DNA of 17,127 nucleotides from Paracoccaceae bacterium (GTDB lineage Bacteria; Pseudomonadota; Alphaproteobacteria; Rhodobacterales; Rhodobacteraceae): positions 1 through 17,127 of the forward strand of contig JABGTH010000148.1 of the NCBI GenBank assembly GCA_018647275.1, read 5' to 3'. Of the stretch, positions 13,944 to 17,127 are shown piece by piece. A model generated the notes under the pieces. The model was given only the letters and a program-made list of their open reading frames with translations. It did no database searches and was not told where the DNA came from. Made by a program: the position numbers and the translations under genes. How positions within the stretch are numbered: position 1 is the stretch's first letter; each line of letters opens with the position of its first letter.

Positions 13944-15022
13944 TCATCTGCCAACCAACCGATGTCGATCATCTGGCCTGGCTGCAAGCGCACCTGATCT
14001 GGTGCGTTGCGTGTTTTGATTACGAAGTCGTCATTCCCAGCAACCCGAAGACGCGTGCGGAAGATGTCACCCATATAAATGAATTCCAGCACTTCAGCTT
14101 TTAGTGTGTGTGCGTCTGGCGACAGACGTGACTTGTCCATCTCAACCCGTTCTGGGCGGATAGAAACGCGTGTACGCTGGCCAGCCTCAGTTACATTGAT
14201 GGGCTTGGCGTCGATCAAGTCACCATTGTCGAGCCGAACTAGCGCAACGCCACCTTTGATTTCTTTAATGACACCTTCGAGGGTGTTATTTTCGCCGATA
14301 AACTGCGCAACAAAGCTGTTCTCAGGCTCTTCGTACAATTTGTCTGGTGGAGCCAGTTGTTGAATGCGGCCGTTTTCAAACACAGCTACACGGTCTGACA
14401 TCGTCAGGGCTTCTGTTTGGTCGTGCGTTACGTAAACAGTCGTGATACCTAGTTCGTGTGCCAAGTTGGTAATTTCAAACTGCAGTGTTTCGCGCAGTTG
14501 TTTATCAAGGGCGCCAAGTGGCTCATCCATCAAAACCAACTCTGGTTCAAACACCAATGCACGCGACAAAGCGATGCGTTGTTGTTGACCACCAGAAAGT
14601 TGGGAAGGGCGGCGACCTGCGAAATCTTGCATCTGAACCATGCCCAATGCGCGCATAACCTTTTCTTCACGCTCAGATTTGCCGATCTTGCGAACTTCCA
14701 ATGGGAAGGCAAGGTTTTCAGCAACTGTCATGTGCGGGAACAACGCATAGTTTTGGAACACCATGCCAATGCCGCGTTTGTGCGGTGGGATGTTGTTGAT
14801 CGAAGTGCCACCAAGGCGAATGTCGCCGTGTGTTGCTGTCTCGAAACCTGCAAGCATCATGAGGCAAGTTGTCTTGCCGGATCCTGATGGGCCAAGCATC
14901 GTTAGGAATTCGCCACGTGGCATTGAAAGGTTCAAATCTTTGACGACTAGATTAACACCGTCATAGCTTTTCTGAACGCGTTCAAACTCAACGAACGCAT
15001 CGTTTTTTGCAGTATCGGCCAA
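13922..15022 (-). CDS. Polyamine-type ABC transporter ATP-binding protein (PotA-like)
   Basis: A 366-aa cytoplasmic ATPase that powers the importer. All nucleotide-binding motifs are intact: Walker A GPSGSGKT at 44-51, Q-loop Gln90 in MVFQNYALFPHMT, signature LSGGQQQR at 142-149, Walker B LVLMDEP with Asp166 and Glu167, and the switch His200 in VYVTHD. A C-terminal TOBE-type regulatory domain (about 245-355, including RVSIRPERVEM) follows, as in PotA and other CUT1/MOI-like ATPases. The start codon is TTG (15022-15020): no ATG is near, and AGGGAG six bases upstream is the best ribosome site. It is the first gene of the operon, ahead of the binding protein and two permeases. Confidence 0.92.
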   Translation of the reverse strand: MADTAKNDAFVEFERVQKSYDGVNLVVKDLNLSMPRGEFLTMLGPSGSGKTTCLMMLAGFETATHGDIRLGGTSINNIPPHKRGIGMVFQNYALFPHMTVAENLAFPLEVRKIGKSEREEKVMRALGMVQMQDFAGRRPSQLSGGQQQRIALSRALVFEPELVLMDEPLGALDKQLRETLQFEITNLAHELGITTVYVTHDQTEALTMSDRVAVFENGRIQQLAPPDKLYEEPENSFVAQFIGENNTLEGVIKEIKGGVALVRLDNGDLIDAKPINVTEAGQRTRVSIRPERVEMDKSRLSPDAHTLKAEVLEFIYMGDIFRTRLRVAGNDDFVIKTRNAPDQVRLQPGQMIDIGWLADDCRALDA

Positions 15023-15028
15023 ATGTGG

Positions 15029-15034
15029 CTCCCT
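15029..15034 (-). promoter_or_regulatory. Ribosome binding site that fixes the TTG start of the ATPase gene
   Basis: AGGGAG on the minus strand is six bases before TTG 15022-15020 and is the only good site near the N-terminus. A small stem-loop, CGCGA-TTTT-TCGCG, lies just upstream at 15044-15057 in the presumed leader. Confidence 0.55.
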
Positions 15035-15115
15035 GGTTTCTCCCGCGATTTTTCGCGTGTATTGAGGGGGAGTAGAACCAGTGAGTTCATAATTTGCAAC
15101 CTAATATATGTGAAA

Positions 15116-16086
15116 ATGGCGGTTTCATTCGAAATATTTTGCTATTCGCCTGTTGCACATGCCCTCCGACATTATCTGGTGCCTAATGGGGGCGTTGATG
15201 CATGGGAAAACCATAAAGGGCCACTTGCATTGTTTGATGGCAATGTGTGGCTGTTTTCTTACCGCCCAAGTCGGTTGGTTGGCGTTCGACCAATCACGTG
15301 GCAGGTGTTTGCATTTCGACGGTGGGGGGTTGGGTTGAGCTGCCTCAGCAAACTGAATTGGCGAACCTTCAAAATGTCGGAACAAACTTTACGGCTGACG
15401 TAACCAATCGGCTGAGTATCAGTGCACCGGCTTCGTTGTATTCGCACGAAGGGGCGGGCCAGAAGATTAAAATCAACAAGGCATCAACAGCTGATACCGC
15501 GAGCCTGATATTTTGGACAAATTGGTCTGGGCATGCGGAAATGGGTTTGAACGGATTAAACAGCTGGTCGCTGAAAATCAACTACGGTGAATCTTCGTGG
15601 CAAGAAGCCATTAGTTTTGATTGCGCAAGTGGGAGTGTGTCAGGTGCGTCTGTTCAATCGGGGCCAGCCGATGCAACGGCTGGTCGGTTTATGCGTGCTG
15701 ACTATGATTACTGTCCCGGCAATATCATTGGTGGTGTAGGTGAAGTTGGTGGCAGCCCAAGTGGCGCGATCATTGAACGAGGCAGTTCGGTGGATGGAGA
15801 CTTACAGCGGTTTGCGGGTGGGACAATGATTTGTACTTCGAACGTGATTTCTGGTGACGCCAACATTGTTGTTGGAGTTGCGTTTAAATTGGCAACCCAA
15901 ACGTGGAAATTCCTTAGTGGGTTTGTTGCAGCGCCAGTTGTGTCAGGTGGGGCTGTGAGTGATGTGGCGAACCTATGGTTTAGTGCAGGGCAAGCGACTA
16001 CATCCGTTTCTAGCGCTGTGGCATTCGCCCATGTCAGTGCAACAGGTGGATCGCTTCAGTTGACTTCGATTGGGCGCTGGTTCTGA
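15116..16086 (+). pseudogene. DUF2793 (phage-tail-like) gene with two frameshifts in its 5' part
   Basis: The C-terminal two thirds (open from 15247 to 16086) clearly belongs to DUF2793: WVELPQQTELANLQNVGTNF, LYSHEGAGQKIKINKAS with TADTASLIFWTNWSG, and a tail-fibre-like end PSGAIIERGSSVDGDLQRFA closing in IGRWF. The family's N-terminal conserved part is present but split over three frames. HYLVPNGGVDAWENHKG through ALFDGNVWLF is in one frame (about 15150-15257), VGWLAFDQSRGRCLHFDGGG in the next (to about 15329), and GGWVELPQ in the third. One surplus T in the run at 15254-15257 and one surplus G in the run at 15324-15329 would restore a single frame. The usual first 40-50 residues (a QAQKHVTHNEAL-like segment) are not found. 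A restart inside the last frame could still give a shortened protein. Confidence 0.7.
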
Positions 16087-16097
16087 TGGGTTTCCTA

Positions 16098-16134
16098 TTG
16101 CGCCTAACCTGTAGAGGCCGCATTTTGGGCGCAA
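16098..16134 (+). promoter_or_regulatory. Inverted repeat ahead of the M24 gene touching its ribosome site
   Basis: Perfect seven-base arms TTGCGCC (16098-16104) and GGCGCAA (16128-16134) enclose 23 bases. The right arm overlaps the start of the AAAAGGA ribosome site (16133-16139), so folding could limit ribosome access. On the minus strand the order is A-tract then hairpin, so it is not a terminator for the plus-strand gene before it. Confidence 0.3.
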
Positions 16135-16146
16135 AAGGATCCATGT

Positions 16147-17127
16147 ATGACTATCAAACGATTGCCCTTTGATCAGGCGGAATATGATCGCCGTCTTTTG
16201 ATGACCCGTATGGCAATGGCGCTTGCGGGATTGGATGCTTTGTTTGTCAGTGATCCCGCAAATATGCAGTGGCTGACTGGTTATGATGCCTGGACGTTCA
16301 ACCATCATCAGGGTGCGATTATTCTGCAGGATGCGGATCCAATTTGGTGGGGCCGTCAACAAGATACGCAAGGGGCAATGCGCACCGTCTGGATGCTGGA
16401 GGGTTGTGTGATCGGCTATGAAAGCGATCTTGTGAACTCAATGGAGCGCCATCCGATTGAAGACTTAGCGCGCCACATTAGTGGGTTGGGTATTCAAAAC
16501 CTTGGTATTGAAATGGACAGTCAACATTTCTCTGCCAAAGGATTTTCAGTTCTTTTGCAGGCTTTACCTGATGTTGGTTTTGCTGACGCAACAGGAATTG
16601 TTGGCCTTCAGCGCGCTATCAAATCCGCACCTGAGATTGAGTTTATGCGTAAGGCAGCGACTATTTCTGATAGCGTCATGCAAGGTGTTATGAAGTATGC
16701 AGATATTGGCATGGCCAAGAACCAGCTGGTTGCATTGGCCTATCGTGATGCGATGCAAGGTGTAGATGATGCATGGGGAGATTACCCAGCGATGCCACCT
16801 ATGTTGCCGTCAGGTTCTGACCCAGCTGCGCGCTTGCTGACGTGGAGTGGCAGTCCGTTGGTTGCTGGGGAGGACATGATTTTTTCATTCTCAGGATGCT
16901 ACCGTCGCTATCATGCGCCACTTTGCCGGACCATTTTTCTTGGTGAAGTGTCAGTTGAAAAGCGTTGCGCCGAAGCTGCTTTGATCGAAAGTTTGGACGC
17001 CGGAATTACTGCTGCAACAGCAGGAAATAGGGTTAGCGACGTGGCTAAAGCCTTGGCGGGTCCATTGGGAGATGGCGACGATATCGGTAAAGGGTTTGGT
17101 GGATTGATTGGCGTAGCCTATCCACCA
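16147..17127 (+). CDS. M24-family hydrolase resembling ectoine hydrolase DoeA/EutD (partial, runs off right edge)
   Basis: From ATG 16147 (AAAAGGA seven bases upstream) 327 codons are open to the window end. The N-terminal creatinase-type domain (about 1-155) contains DPANMQWLTGYDAW and PIWWGRQQDTQGAMRT, and the M24 pita-bread domain begins near 160 (RAIKSAPEIEFMRKAA). Several segments, including LLPSG-D and GCYRRYHAPLCRTIFLG (250-266), closely match what I remember of DoeA/EutD, which opens the ring of ectoine or hydroxyectoine to N-acetyl-diaminobutyrates. At the place where metal-dependent M24 peptidases have Asp ligands (D-x-G and S-D-x-T-R-T), this protein has SFSG and APLCRT, so it looks metal-independent like creatinase. 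Substrate is uncertain: no DoeB/EutE deacetylase gene is in view. The C-terminal 60-80 residues are missing. Confidence 0.8.
   Translation, partial: MTIKRLPFDQAEYDRRLLMTRMAMALAGLDALFVSDPANMQWLTGYDAWTFNHHQGAIILQDADPIWWGRQQDTQGAMRTVWMLEGCVIGYESDLVNSMERHPIEDLARHISGLGIQNLGIEMDSQHFSAKGFSVLLQALPDVGFADATGIVGLQRAIKSAPEIEFMRKAATISDSVMQGVMKYADIGMAKNQLVALAYRDAMQGVDDAWGDYPAMPPMLPSGSDPAARLLTWSGSPLVAGEDMIFSFSGCYRRYHAPLCRTIFLGEVSVEKRCAEAALIESLDAGITAATAGNRVSDVAKALAGPLGDGDDIGKGFGGLIGVAYPP

Noticed and set aside
15023..15403. 126-codon plus-strand frame starting beside the ATPase gene
   Set aside because: It is not a gene by itself. Its middle part is one segment of the frameshifted DUF2793 gene, and its ends are in the wrong frame.
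1..17127. CRISPR array, tRNA, integrase, transposase, toxin-antitoxin or defence system
   Set aside because: I scanned the window by eye for spaced direct repeats, tRNA-like cloverleaf ends and typical protein motifs, and saw none.

Overview
The window looks like chromosomal DNA from an alphaproteobacterium of the Rhodobacteraceae, most likely the roseobacter group. This rests on recognising family-typical proteins by eye (IalB-family protein, DUF2793 protein, the small conserved protein between dapD and dapE, a DoeA/EutD-like M24 protein) and on the lysine-pathway gene order. No database search was run.

Layout. Positions 1-359 (minus) hold the N-terminal third of a type II asparaginase that runs off the left edge. 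A divergent intergenic region (360-534) leads to a secreted IalB-family protein (535-1065) with its own terminator, then the 23S rRNA/tRNA methyltransferase gene rlmN (1184-2377). Next comes a small plus-strand gene broken by two in-frame TAA codons (2515-2727), then a convergent LOG-family protein (2753-3595, minus). dapD (3723-4550) ends at a strong terminator and is followed by a conserved 105-aa protein (4662-4979), the 3' scrap of a periplasmic binding-protein gene (minus, about 4983-5138), and a tightly packed unit dapE / GNAT acetyltransferase / DUF2064 protein / rnr (5384-9810). After rnr lies a scrap of a peptidoglycan-binding domain (about 9881-10071).

The right third is a four-gene minus-strand polyamine-type ABC importer operon, transcribed ATPase, binding protein, permease B, permease C (15022 down to 10147). 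GC-rich hairpins follow the ATPase and binding-protein genes. Both permeases are clearly longer than their classical relatives. Divergent from the operon is a DUF2793 gene whose 5' part can be read only by changing frame twice, followed by an M24-family gene resembling ectoine hydrolase (DoeA/EutD) that leaves the window at 17127.

How the genes work together. dapD and dapE catalyse the succinylation and desuccinylation steps of the diaminopimelate/lysine route, which feeds the cell wall and protein synthesis. rlmN and rnr act in RNA modification and turnover. The importer plus the M24 hydrolase could form an uptake-and-breakdown pair for a small nitrogenous solute, but that link is inference from adjacency. 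Four decayed loci in 17 kb is the most striking pattern. I found no CRISPR array, tRNA, rRNA, transposase or integrase, and no convincing new defence or mobile system.
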